From Alphaproteobacteria bacterium (lineage in GTDB: Bacteria > Myxococcota_A > UBA796 > UBA2385), in the NCBI GenBank assembly GCA_020632755.1, contig JACKEY010000019.1, positions 39,650-103,649 of the forward strand: a stretch of 64,000 nt of DNA. Reading direction: 5' to 3'. Below the pieces are notes generated by a model. The model was not told the origin of the DNA and ran no database searches. It saw only the letters and a list, made by a program, of their open reading frames with translations. Shown here in pieces: positions 30,530 to 38,524 of this stretch (position 1 is the first letter of the stretch; each line of letters begins with the position of its first letter). A program made the position numbers and the translations under genes.

Positions 30530-32089
30530 GTGCACCTCCATGAGCTTCCCGCGACCGAGCTGCGCCGCCTGCTCGACGCCGGCGAGATCACCAGCGTCGA
30601 GATCGTCGATGCCCTCCTCGCCCGCCGCGACGCCATCGACGAGCGGGTGCGCGGCTGGGTGCATCGGTTCGACGACCAGGCGCGCTCCGACGCCCGACAG
30701 GCCGATGCCGAGCGGGCTGCCGGGTCCGCCCGCGGGCTGCTGCACGGCATCCCGATCTCCATCAAGGAGAACCTCGCCACGCCGGGCCTGCCGCAGACCA
30801 TGGGCATACGGCGGCTGCAGGATCAGCTGGCCACGAAGGACGCCGCCGTGGTCGCCTGCGCCCGCGCCCAGGGCGCCATCCCACTCGGCAAGAGCAACAT
30901 CCCGCTGCTGCTGCTGGCGATGGAGACCCACAACGACATCTGGGGCACCACGCACAACCCCTGGGACGCCGCCCGGTCGCCGGGGGGCAGCTCCGGCGGC
31001 GAAGGCGCGCTCATCGCCAGCGGGCAGTCGCCGCTGGGCCTGGGCACCGACATCGGCGGCAGCATCCGGATCCCCGCCGCCTGGTGTGGCATCTGCGGGC
31101 TCAAGCCCACCGTCGGTCGCTGGTCGGTGCTGGGCAGCGCCGGCGGCATCCCGGGCCAGGAAGGCGTGAAGGCCACCACCGGGCCCATGGCGCGGACCGT
31201 CGGCGACCTCGTGCTGCTCAGCCGGGCGCTGTCCCCCGAACACCAGCACGCCTTCGACCCCCGCATCCCGCCCCTGCCGGCCGTGCAGCCCGACCGCGTC
31301 GACGTGAGCGCCCTGCGTGTCGGGGTCTACGAAGAAGACGACGTCTTCCCCCCCGCACCCTGCGTGCGGCGGGCGGTGCGCGAGGCCGCCGACGCCCTGC
31401 GAGCCGCCGGCGCGACCGTGGTGCCCTATGTGCCCCGCGACGGGCGCGAGCTCGTCCAGACCTACTTCGGCGCCCTGAGCGCGGACGGCGCCGCGACGGC
31501 CAAGGCCCGCGTCGGGGACCAGGCGCCGACCATCCAGATCAAGACGCTGTTCCTGCTGTCCCGCATCCCCGGCCCCGCCCGGCCCGCCGTGGCGGCCCTG
31601 CTCCGCCGCCGCGGCGAGGGCCGTGTGGCCGACATCCTGGACGTGTTCGGCGCCAAGCCGGTCCAGGACCTGTTCGCCCTGCACGCGGCCCGCACAGCCC
31701 AGCAGCGCCGCGAGCTGGACCGCTGGGCCGAAGACGGGCTCGACATCGTGCTCTGCCCGCCCACCGTGACCCCGCCCGCGCTGCGGGACCAGACCGGGGA
31801 CTGGAGCCTGGGGGCCTGGCACACCATGCGCTACAACCTGCTCGATCTGCCCGCCGGCGTGCAGCCCGTCACCACCGTGCGCGAAGACGAGCAGACCTGG
31901 CCGGACCCCGGCGACCGCCTGGACCGCAAGGCCGCGTCTTTCCTGGAGGGCAGCGCCGGCCTGCCCCTGGCGGTCCAGGTCGTCGGCCGTCCGTGGGCCG
32001 AGGAGACCGTGCTGGCGGCCATGGCGGCCATCGAAGCCCACGTGTCCCAGGCGCCGGGCTTCCCGCGCACGCCCATCGACCCCCGGTAG
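30530..32089 (+). CDS. Amidase signature enzyme, FAAH-like
   Basis: The protein has 519 residues from GTG 30530. The Ser-cisSer-Lys triad is K79 (ISIKEN), S154 (GGSSGGE) and S178 (DIGGSIR). Spacings of 75 and 24 residues equal those of mammalian fatty acid amide hydrolase (K142-S217-S241). The long identical-looking stretch from GGSSGGEGAL to CGICGLKPT supports the FAAH branch. These serine hydrolases cleave fatty acid amides or esters, but bacterial members vary and the substrate is not fixed by sequence. No signal peptide or N-terminal membrane helix is present, unlike mammalian FAAH, so it is likely cytoplasmic. GGGAG stands 9 nt upstream. Confidence 0.9.
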   Translation: MHLHELPATELRRLLDAGEITSVEIVDALLARRDAIDERVRGWVHRFDDQARSDARQADAERAAGSARGLLHGIPISIKENLATPGLPQTMGIRRLQDQLATKDAAVVACARAQGAIPLGKSNIPLLLLAMETHNDIWGTTHNPWDAARSPGGSSGGEGALIASGQSPLGLGTDIGGSIRIPAAWCGICGLKPTVGRWSVLGSAGGIPGQEGVKATTGPMARTVGDLVLLSRALSPEHQHAFDPRIPPLPAVQPDRVDVSALRVGVYEEDDVFPPAPCVRRAVREAADALRAAGATVVPYVPRDGRELVQTYFGALSADGAATAKARVGDQAPTIQIKTLFLLSRIPGPARPAVAALLRRRGEGRVADILDVFGAKPVQDLFALHAARTAQQRRELDRWAEDGLDIVLCPPTVTPPALRDQTGDWSLGAWHTMRYNLLDLPAGVQPVTTVREDEQTWPDPGDRLDRKAASFLEGSAGLPLAVQVVGRPWAEETVLAAMAAIEAHVSQAPGFPRTPIDPR

Positions 32090-32123
32090 GCCCACCACGC
32101 CGCCGGGCCGGGTGCCGGTGCGC

Positions 32124-32396
32124 TCAGTCCGCCGCGTATTGGCAGACCGACTCGATGCAGGCGCAGTCCGCGTCGTCGGGCCAGGAGTACTCCAGGGCCT
32201 CGGAGCAGCCGATCTGGATGTAGGCCAGGCCCGCGTCGACATGGGCGCAGTCCACGGTCTCGGTGCAGCGGTTGCCCTGGAAGACGCACTGTGCGTCGGC
32301 ATCGCAGGCCGGGCACAGGGTCGGATCGTCCACGCAGGGCTCCTGCACGGTCGCCTGCCCCTGGCAGGCCAAGAGCAGCAGCAGGGCGGCGATCAC
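32124..32396 (-). CDS. Small cysteine-rich lipoprotein
   Basis: The 90-residue protein starts at GTG 32396, overlapping the previous gene's stop by 4 nt (GTGA). MIAALLLLLAC is a minimal lipoprotein signal with Cys11. The mature part has ten further cysteines in CxxDPTLCPACDADAQCVF-like spacing, implying disulfides or metal binding. The pattern (CPACDADAQC, CTETVDCAH, CACIESVCQY) recalls Cys-rich, EGF-like lipoproteins of myxobacteria. Function unknown. Confidence 0.72.
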   Translation of the reverse strand: MIAALLLLLACQGQATVQEPCVDDPTLCPACDADAQCVFQGNRCTETVDCAHVDAGLAYIQIGCSEALEYSWPDDADCACIESVCQYAAD

Positions 32397-33001
32397 GGAC
32401 CCTCCGACAGGCCCGGGATCGACCACGCTTCGAGCTCCTCGACCCGCCCGGTGACGAACTGCCACTTCACCAGGCCGATGTCGGGGCAGAGCCAGGCGAA
32501 GCTGCCCTGGCCGAGGTCCAGGCGGGCGCAGTCGCGGAAGGTGCCGATGCCGAGCTCGACAGTTCCGATCTCCGCGACGGTCCAGCCGCCCGAGCGGTCG
32601 GGGCTGTCGGACTGCGAGGCGATCTTCGCGCCGACCTGGGGCGGCAGGGCCAGCATCTGCTGGAAGTCGCCGATGTGCAGGTTCGTCGCTTCGTTCGCCC
32701 ACATCAGGTCGGCGGTCAGCACCCCGTCCGGCCGCACGATGTAGGCCCCGAGCCCGAACATCTCGGCGAAGGGCATCGCCGCGCCGTCCCCCAGGTCGCC
32801 TTCGTCCACGAACATCCAGGCCTGCTGGCCGTCGACGGTGAACGGCACGGCCACGTCGGTCTCGTGGTCGATGCGGGCGTTGAAGGTGCCGCGGTAGGTC
32901 CACCGGGCGCCCTCCGCGACCGGGAAGTAGTTCGGGGCGGCCTTGGCCGAGGACGTCTTGGGTCCACAGCCGAGCACGAGCAGGGGAACGAGCAGGAACA
33001 C
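32393..33001 (-). CDS. Lipoprotein, hypothetical
   Basis: The protein has 202 residues. GTG 33001 is preferred because GGAG sits 6 nt upstream; GTG 33025 would add MAIRPECP before the same signal. MFLLVPLLVLGC gives Cys12. The mature domain begins NYFPVAEGARWTYRG, a motif (YFPLxxGxxWxY) common at the start of secreted single-domain lipoproteins of unknown function. Beta-rich throughout. Translationally coupled to the Cys-rich lipoprotein downstream and 25 bp from mtfA upstream; the three form a likely operon on the minus strand. Confidence 0.75.
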   Translation of the reverse strand: MFLLVPLLVLGCGPKTSSAKAAPNYFPVAEGARWTYRGTFNARIDHETDVAVPFTVDGQQAWMFVDEGDLGDGAAMPFAEMFGLGAYIVRPDGVLTADLMWANEATNLHIGDFQQMLALPPQVGAKIASQSDSPDRSGGWTVAEIGTVELGIGTFRDCARLDLGQGSFAWLCPDIGLVKWQFVTGRVEELEAWSIPGLSEGP

Positions 33002-33026
33002 GGGGCACTCCGGACGGATCGCCACG

Positions 33027-33761
33027 CTATCGCGTTGCCGCCGGGTCCTGGCCGTAGAAGCGCTGGAGCTCGGCGTACAGCTCGGGCGCCTTGCGCCGCA
33101 GGGCCGCCGGCCGCTCGAAGAAGGCCTCGGTGGCGACGGCGAACATCTCGGGCGGCTCGGTGCCGCCGTAGGGACGCAGCACGGCGAGCAGCGCGGGATC
33201 GCCCTGCTGCAGGCGGGCGAAGTGCTCGCCCAGCACGTGGGCCCACGACCGGTAGTGGTCCGACGCCCGCAGGGCCGGCGCCCCGTCGAAGCTGCCGTCC
33301 GCGAGGTCCAGGGCGTGGGCGAATTCGTGCACCGCCGTGTCGTGCCCGTCGTGGGGGCGACGCAGCCCGCGCTGCACGGCCGGCCAGGACAGCACCACCG
33401 TGCCGTGCCGGTGGGCCACGCCCAGCAGCTCGCGCTCGTGGTCGGCGTCCAGGATCACCTCGTAGGGGTAGACCACCACCTCGGTCAGCCGCTGGTAGTG
33501 GTCCAGGTCCAGGCCCAGCGTCAGCCGGACGGCGCTGGCGCCGACCAGCACGCGGATCTCCTCGGTCAGCTCCAGCCCGCCGGCCGCCACGATCCCGTGC
33601 TCGTCCAGGAACACCGCCAGGTCCGACAGCAGCTGCGCCTGCCGGTCTGCCGACAGCTCCCGGAAGAAGGGCGCCTCGGCCTGAAGCAGGGGGCGCCAGG
33701 TCGCCGGGATGGGCCGCTCCCGGATGCGGTTGCGCCTGCGGGCGCGCCACCACGCGAACAT
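33027..33761 (-). CDS. mtfA: MtfA-type zinc-dependent peptidase
   Basis: The 244-residue protein has a single N-terminal basic segment (FAWWRARRRNRIR) and an M90-family peptidase domain. The zinc site is H145-E146-x2-H149 (HEFAH), followed by the third ligand region EMFAVATEAFFE. PYEVILDAD, VVLSWPAVQRGL and LDLADGSFDGAP are standard MtfA blocks. In enterobacteria MtfA (YeeI) binds the repressor Mlc and has aminopeptidase activity; that link need not hold here. Length is close to E. coli MtfA (265). First gene of a minus-strand set with two lipoproteins, divergent from ychF. Confidence 0.9.
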   Translation of the reverse strand: MFAWWRARRRNRIRERPIPATWRPLLQAEAPFFRELSADRQAQLLSDLAVFLDEHGIVAAGGLELTEEIRVLVGASAVRLTLGLDLDHYQRLTEVVVYPYEVILDADHERELLGVAHRHGTVVLSWPAVQRGLRRPHDGHDTAVHEFAHALDLADGSFDGAPALRASDHYRSWAHVLGEHFARLQQGDPALLAVLRPYGGTEPPEMFAVATEAFFERPAALRRKAPELYAELQRFYGQDPAATR

Positions 33762-33884
33762 GCCGACTCCGTGGACCTGCGAGGGACGCGGGGGGTTGTG
33801 TCGGGACCGTCACCGGGCCCGATTGGCCCCCGCTTGCCTGCCCCGATAGCCCGCCGGCCACTCTCGCATCTCCCGGAGCCTCCC

Positions 33885-34979
33885 ATGGCCCTCCAGGCTG
33901 GCATCGTCGGGCTGCCCAACGTCGGCAAGTCCACCCTGTTCAACGCCCTGACCGCCGCTGGCGCCGACAGCGCGAACTACCCCTTCTGCACCATCGAGCC
34001 GAACGTCGGCATCGTGCCGGTGCCGGACCCGCGCCTCGAGCGCATCCACACCCTCATCAAGACCCAGAAGATCATCCCCGCCGCCGTCGAGATCGTCGAC
34101 ATCGCCGGGCTGGTCCGCGGGGCCAGCAAGGGCGAGGGCCTGGGCAACAAGTTCCTGGGCCACATCCGCGCCGTCGACGCCATCATCCAGGTCGTGCGCT
34201 GCTTCGACGACGACGACATCACCCACGTCGACGGCGACATCGATCCCATGCGGGACATCGACACCATCGACACCGAGCTCATCCTGGCCGACCTCGAGAG
34301 CGTCGAGCGCCGCGTCGATCGCTTCCGCCGGGCCGCAAAGGGCGGCGACAAGGACGCGAAGCTGCACCTGGCCGTCGGCGAGCGGCTCATCGAGATCCTG
34401 GGCACCGGCACGCCGGCCCGGGCCGCCGAGTGGACCGAGGACGAGTGGAAGAGCGTCAAGGACGCCCAGCTCATCACCGCCAAGCCCGTGCTCTTCGCCT
34501 GCAACGTCGACGAAGACGGCCTGGCCGAGGACAACGACCACGTCCGCGCCGTCCGGGCCCATGCCGACAAGGTCGGCGCCGAGGTCGTCGTGCTCTGCGC
34601 CAAGATCGAGGCCGAGCTGTCCGAGCTCGACCCGGCCGAGCGCAACGAGTTCCTGGCCGAGATGGGCATCACCGAGCCCGGCCTGAACCAGCTCGCCCGC
34701 GCCACCTACTCGCTGCTCGGCATGCAGACCTACTTCACCGCCGGCGAGAAGGAGATCCGCGCCTGGACCATCCGCCAGGGGTGGACCGCCCCCCAGGCCG
34801 CCGGCGTCATCCACACCGACTTCGAGCGCGGCTTCATCCGCGCCGAGGTCTACACCCTCGACGACCTCGAGACCCACAAGAACGAAGCCGGGCTCAAGGC
34901 CGCCGGCAAGCTCCGGCTCGAGGGCAAGGAGTACGTGGTGAAGGACGGGGACATCATGCACTTCCGGTTCAATGTCTGA
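33885..34979 (+). CDS. ychF: Ribosome-associated ATPase/GTPase YchF (OLA1 family)
   Basis: The 364-residue protein starts MALQAGIVGLPNVGKSTLFNALT, with G1 (GLPNVGKS), G2/switch (NYPFCTIEPNVG), G3 DIAGLVRGA and the NxxE-type CNVDEDG in the G4 position that gives this family ATP preference. The C-terminal TGS-like domain is complete (TYFTAGEKEIRAWTI, HTDFERGFIRAEV) and ends MHFRFNV. The frame is open much further upstream but only this ATG gives the family's N-terminus. GATAGC at 33845 is a candidate -10. Housekeeping gene; its end marks the left border of the restriction island. Confidence 0.96.
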   Translation: MALQAGIVGLPNVGKSTLFNALTAAGADSANYPFCTIEPNVGIVPVPDPRLERIHTLIKTQKIIPAAVEIVDIAGLVRGASKGEGLGNKFLGHIRAVDAIIQVVRCFDDDDITHVDGDIDPMRDIDTIDTELILADLESVERRVDRFRRAAKGGDKDAKLHLAVGERLIEILGTGTPARAAEWTEDEWKSVKDAQLITAKPVLFACNVDEDGLAEDNDHVRAVRAHADKVGAEVVVLCAKIEAELSELDPAERNEFLAEMGITEPGLNQLARATYSLLGMQTYFTAGEKEIRAWTIRQGWTAPQAAGVIHTDFERGFIRAEVYTLDDLETHKNEAGLKAAGKLRLEGKEYVVKDGDIMHFRFNV

Positions 34980-34992
34980 CGGCTGTACCCAG

Positions 34993-35033
34993 CCTCTCCG
35001 GGGACTCCCTACTGGTGCGGGTTTCCGGAGAGG
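34993..35033 (+). terminator. Possible ychF terminator hairpin
   Basis: CCTCTCCGG (34993-35001) and CCGGAGAGG (35025-35033) form a perfect 9-bp stem with a 23-nt loop, starting 13 nt after the ychF stop. There is no U-tract. It could also be a trace of the island junction. Confidence 0.4.
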
Positions 35034-35154
35034 GCTGAGCTCGCCTGTCAGACGTCAGGAGCGCCGCACGCACAACCGACGCACAAGTGGGCTCGCCGGG
35101 TAGGAGAAACGCGCGAAAGGCCGGGCGACAATGGGAGCAGCGGACTTCGGATCT

Positions 35155-35949
35155 TCAGTGGTCGAGGCGTTCCGCGACCAGCGCGATGTGGTCAGCAAGC
35201 GCCTCGAAGAACTCGAGGCCGGACATCGCCCCTGATTCGTGTGAATGAGGCTGGCCAGCCTTCCGAATCAAGACCGCGCCCGCGTCGAACAGTCCGTCGT
35301 GCATGCCCTGGGCGAGGGCAACGGCAACTCGTGCACTCTGCGATGTCCCGTCGAAGCGGGACATCGTGGAGTACTGTGCTCGCACTGGCTGGACAGCTCT
35401 TCCAGTGACTTCGATTGAGTCCGGGAGGACCATCAGGTATCCGACGAAGGGGGAAGGCAGGTCGCGCTGTGGCAGGGCGCTCGCAACAGCCTTGTATGGC
35501 CGCCGCAGCGACCTCTTCTTCTCCGGCGACATCAAGCCAGCCCGAACCGCTGCCCGGAAGTCCGCTCCCAGTCCTACCAGCTCCTCCAGCCGATTCTGGA
35601 CGTTCTTGCCCTGCTCTCGGTTCATGGTCTTCAGTTCAAGAGCAGCGACCAAGAGCCCGGTTGGACGATGAACCACCACACAGTCCCACGCCTTGCTTCG
35701 CCGGTAGAACCCCGGCAGCGTCACGCCAGCCGTGCCGGGTTCGAGTTCCGGGTTGCTGCGATTGATGCTGCCCCCGGTGAACACCGCAGCGCCATCCAAG
35801 CGGTGGTGCGCGACAATCGTGTCCACCAGGCGTGGAAATCCCTCCAAGTGGGCATTCTGCCGGACAGCGTGATCACTTGCGTCCACCGTGGAAACACCAT
35901 CGACGGCGCGTTGGAGCAGGCCCTCGAATCCTGGGGGAAGTCCCTTCAC
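35155..35949 (-). CDS. Second, divergent PaeR7I-like restriction endonuclease
   Basis: The 264-residue protein is related to the gene just upstream (35946-36740), but distantly. The PD-(D/E)XK core is visible: LPGFYRRSKAWDCVVVH (Asp) and AALELKTMNREQG (E-x-K). NRLEELVGLGADFRAAV aligns with the NNRSEEAIGAAADLWVA region of PaeR7I. The active-site residues are kept, so it may be a nuclease and not a dead copy. It overlaps its neighbour by 4 nt (GTGA), giving coupled translation. Possible roles are a heterodimer partner, a second specificity, or a nicking subunit. Base composition is less GC-rich than the flanks. No other gene function fits. Confidence 0.72.
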   Translation of the reverse strand: MKGLPPGFEGLLQRAVDGVSTVDASDHAVRQNAHLEGFPRLVDTIVAHHRLDGAAVFTGGSINRSNPELEPGTAGVTLPGFYRRSKAWDCVVVHRPTGLLVAALELKTMNREQGKNVQNRLEELVGLGADFRAAVRAGLMSPEKKRSLRRPYKAVASALPQRDLPSPFVGYLMVLPDSIEVTGRAVQPVRAQYSTMSRFDGTSQSARVAVALAQGMHDGLFDAGAVLIRKAGQPHSHESGAMSGLEFFEALADHIALVAERLDH

Positions 35950-36740
35950 CCACCTGCTCCCGCGAGGAGCTTCCCAGAAAACTCACGGAAGACTGCGTGC
36001 ACAGCAGTGGCATCCGAGAGAGAACGCTGGGCACCGGTCGAACCACCCGTGGCACCATCCGAAAGCAACAGGGCGGCCCCGCTGTAGAGCCTTCGAGACA
36101 TGAGCCGCTCGCACAGTAGACGGTAGCGGTCGGCGTAGGACGCTCCCTGGAACTCCGGGAACACCTGATAGTGCGGCTCGGCGACCTTCACCGGGACGGT
36201 CGACCCCTCACAGTCCTCGAGCAACATGAGCCACCCCAGGAACGGTGGCCTGGGGTCCGCTTGGTATGCGGGGTTCAGGAGCGGCAGCCCCTCATCCGGC
36301 TCCGACACGTACATCGGCCCCCCTTGGAGACCAAACGCTCCGTGCCGACTGGCAACCCACAGATCGGCAGCTGCGCCGATGGCTTCCTCGGACCGATTGT
36401 TGAAGTTGTTCCCAAACGAGCCGACCTGCGACTTGAACTCCCAGACCCCCAGAAGCCGCTGGCGATGAATGACCACCACGTCCCAGTTCTTGGTTGCCCG
36501 GAAGTACCCAGGCAGGACCACGTCCCGTTTCCTGGTGTGCACACTGGTGGCCGGGAGACCGCAATGCTGGACCACACCACGCACCAAGTCGATGAACCCG
36601 TCCATGTTCTTGCCGCTGATCACGGCACCACGGGTGCCGCCTTGGCTACTCGATGCACTGCCGCTCCTCGTCAACCAGAAGGTGCGGACTGCAATCGCGA
36701 GCTTCTGGTCAAAGTCAGACGGCAACAACTCCGGCGGCAC
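35946..36740 (-). CDS. Type II restriction endonuclease, XhoI/PaeR7I family
   Basis: This 264-residue protein starts at GTG 36740 with AGGAG 5 nt upstream. It carries the conserved PaeR7I blocks: MDGFIDLVRGVV, VVLPGYFRATKNWDVVVIH, VWEFKSQVGSFGNNFNNR, EEAIGAAADLW, WLMLLEDCEGSTVPVKVAEP and FPEFQGASYADRYRLLC. The catalytic PD-(D/E)XK residues are the Asp of NWD and E-x-K in EFKSQ. Characterised relatives cut CTCGAG; that specificity is inferred, not shown. It lies 8 bp after the methyltransferase stop and overlaps the second nuclease gene. Slightly longer than PaeR7I (246) because of a Gly/Ser-rich C-terminal insert. Confidence 0.92.
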   Translation of the reverse strand: MPPELLPSDFDQKLAIAVRTFWLTRSGSASSSQGGTRGAVISGKNMDGFIDLVRGVVQHCGLPATSVHTRKRDVVLPGYFRATKNWDVVVIHRQRLLGVWEFKSQVGSFGNNFNNRSEEAIGAAADLWVASRHGAFGLQGGPMYVSEPDEGLPLLNPAYQADPRPPFLGWLMLLEDCEGSTVPVKVAEPHYQVFPEFQGASYADRYRLLCERLMSRRLYSGAALLLSDGATGGSTGAQRSLSDATAVHAVFREFSGKLLAGAGG

Positions 36741-36748
36741 GGGGGCTC

Positions 36749-38524
36749 CTACTGCTTGCGCTGACCAACCGGGCGCACCTGCGCATCATCGGCCAGCGCC
36801 GAGACCATGGCACGTTCCCCACGATCGAGACCGAACAGCCGGAACACGGGCTCGTCAATGACGGCCTGTTCGCGGGCTTCAGCCGCTGCAATCAGATCCG
36901 CCCGCAGGACTTCCGACACTGCCTCCCAATGGGGCGCTCGAATGCGCCGGAGGTACTGTGCCTGGAAGCGCAGAAAGCCGCCCGCCATCCGGACGCAGTA
37001 GGCAGCAACGAACATCACCGCTACGGATGAACGCAGAACCGTCTGGAGTGCCCGGAGATCCCAAGTGTCGGAGACCACGAAGTAGAGATTGTGATGGGGG
37101 TAGTACTCACCACGGTCGTAAACGACCGTCGCCGTGCCCTTGATGTCCGGAATCAGCAGCTTCGGCCGCGACGTGAGGCTGGGGTAGATGCGGTCGATGG
37201 TCCGGTACCACCGGGTCGGGTTCTTCTTCGCCACATGCCGACCAGCGATACGATCCCGGTGCGTTTCCAGGAACGCTGCAAACAGGGGCCACTGCTCCAA
37301 CGCTGCCAAGGAGCCATCGTCATTGAAGGGATTCAGGACGCCACGGCCCCGCCACTCGATGCGTCCATCCAGCAAGTCAGGAGCCATCACCAAGGGAAGC
37401 TTGCGCTTGGTCTCGACCGGGAGGCCTTCCAGGTCTCCAATGAAGACGTTGTCTGCTCCGGTCGCTACCCCAATGCCGACGTTGCATCCCGCCTCTTCAA
37501 GACTCGGGAACGCTGCCTCCAACCGCCGAAGAAGCTGGAGCTGCAACGGTTCGTCCAGCAGCCACGGATCGCGACCGTTGGCGACGTTCGGCACCTCCGC
37601 CACACGGCTGTCCGACGCAGGACCTCCATTCAGCATGGCCGCCGACAGACGAGCCATCGAGGCAGGGCCAGGGTCCGGCTGGAGCGCGATGCGAGTACTA
37701 GCCACGGGCGACGAGCCCATTCGACGCTGAATCACGGTGATCGCCGGATAGGCGATCACTTCGGTCTGGAAGGCATCCACGTTCTCCATGTCGATGTAGA
37801 AGAGCAAGGAGAACGCCTTCGAGACCTTTGCCCGGAGGGGGCCGCCGTACTTGTTCTTGATCCATCGGTTGGCGCAGATGAAGCCGAGCCGGCCACCTTC
37901 GCCCAGCAAGTCCAGGCAACGCTCGTAGAAGGGCACATACAGGTCAGCTCTGTCGTAGATGGTCTTGTACTGCTTTCGGTACGCAGCCATCAGCGCAGGA
38001 GGAATGCGCTCCTGCCTCACGTAGGGTGGGTTGCCAACGACAGCGTCGAATGGTCCATCAAGATCGGCAAGCAAGAAGTCATCCTGTTGGAGCCACACAT
38101 CGGCGAGCTTCTCCGCATCGACGCCCGGCAGCCCCCAACTGGCCAGCCGTCTGACGAGCGCCGTCCGAGTCGATGCAACGGCCGCCGTGTGAATCTCCAC
38201 TGCTCGGATGCAGGGAGCTAGCGCCTCGGCGGCCTCCGCTGGAGCAGCGCCAGTCCTCTCGTACGACGCGAGCAGGCGGTCCACGACCGGGAACAAAAAG
38301 TCGCCGCCGCCAAACGATGGCTCCAAGACTCGGAGAGAAGACAGGTCAGCGGCTTCGACGTACCCCACCAAATCGAGAATGGCGTCTACCACGCTCCGCT
38401 TGGTGTAGACCGCGCCGCGTTCTGCGTCATCGCCATCCGCTGCCAGTTGCCGAATGGCCGCGTCCACCGCTCGTCCGCGCGAACTGGGAGGCTCGAAGAG
38501 TCGGATCTGGTTGGACTGCTGCAC
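36749..38524 (-). CDS. Type II N6-adenine DNA methyltransferase of the PaeR7I/XhoI-like system
   Basis: The 591-residue protein starts at GTG 38524, chosen because AGGAG stands 6 nt upstream; an in-frame ATG at 38611 has no such site. Motif X-like GAVYTKRSVVDAIL, SAM-binding motif I VLEPSFGGGDFLFP and catalytic motif IV VVGNPPYVRQERI are present. The order and NPPY define an N6-adenine enzyme of the Eco57I/TaqI-like branch. A long C-terminal target-recognition part follows (WYRTIDRIYPSLTSRPKLLI, YYPHHNLYFVV). It should protect the sites cut by the nuclease. First gene of a three-gene operon in a region with lower GC and a different codon mix from its neighbours, which points to lateral transfer. 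Confidence 0.92.
   Translation of the reverse strand: MQQSNQIRLFEPPSSRGRAVDAAIRQLAADGDDAERGAVYTKRSVVDAILDLVGYVEAADLSSLRVLEPSFGGGDFLFPVVDRLLASYERTGAAPAEAAEALAPCIRAVEIHTAAVASTRTALVRRLASWGLPGVDAEKLADVWLQQDDFLLADLDGPFDAVVGNPPYVRQERIPPALMAAYRKQYKTIYDRADLYVPFYERCLDLLGEGGRLGFICANRWIKNKYGGPLRAKVSKAFSLLFYIDMENVDAFQTEVIAYPAITVIQRRMGSSPVASTRIALQPDPGPASMARLSAAMLNGGPASDSRVAEVPNVANGRDPWLLDEPLQLQLLRRLEAAFPSLEEAGCNVGIGVATGADNVFIGDLEGLPVETKRKLPLVMAPDLLDGRIEWRGRGVLNPFNDDGSLAALEQWPLFAAFLETHRDRIAGRHVAKKNPTRWYRTIDRIYPSLTSRPKLLIPDIKGTATVVYDRGEYYPHHNLYFVVSDTWDLRALQTVLRSSVAVMFVAAYCVRMAGGFLRFQAQYLRRIRAPHWEAVSEVLRADLIAAAEAREQAVIDEPVFRLFGLDRGERAMVSALADDAQVRPVGQRKQ

Noticed and set aside
35155..38524. Avoidance of CTCGAG sites in the window
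   Set aside because: CTCGAG occurs in the flanking genes and inside the island itself, so there is no sign of avoidance by eye; protection would depend on the methyltransferase.
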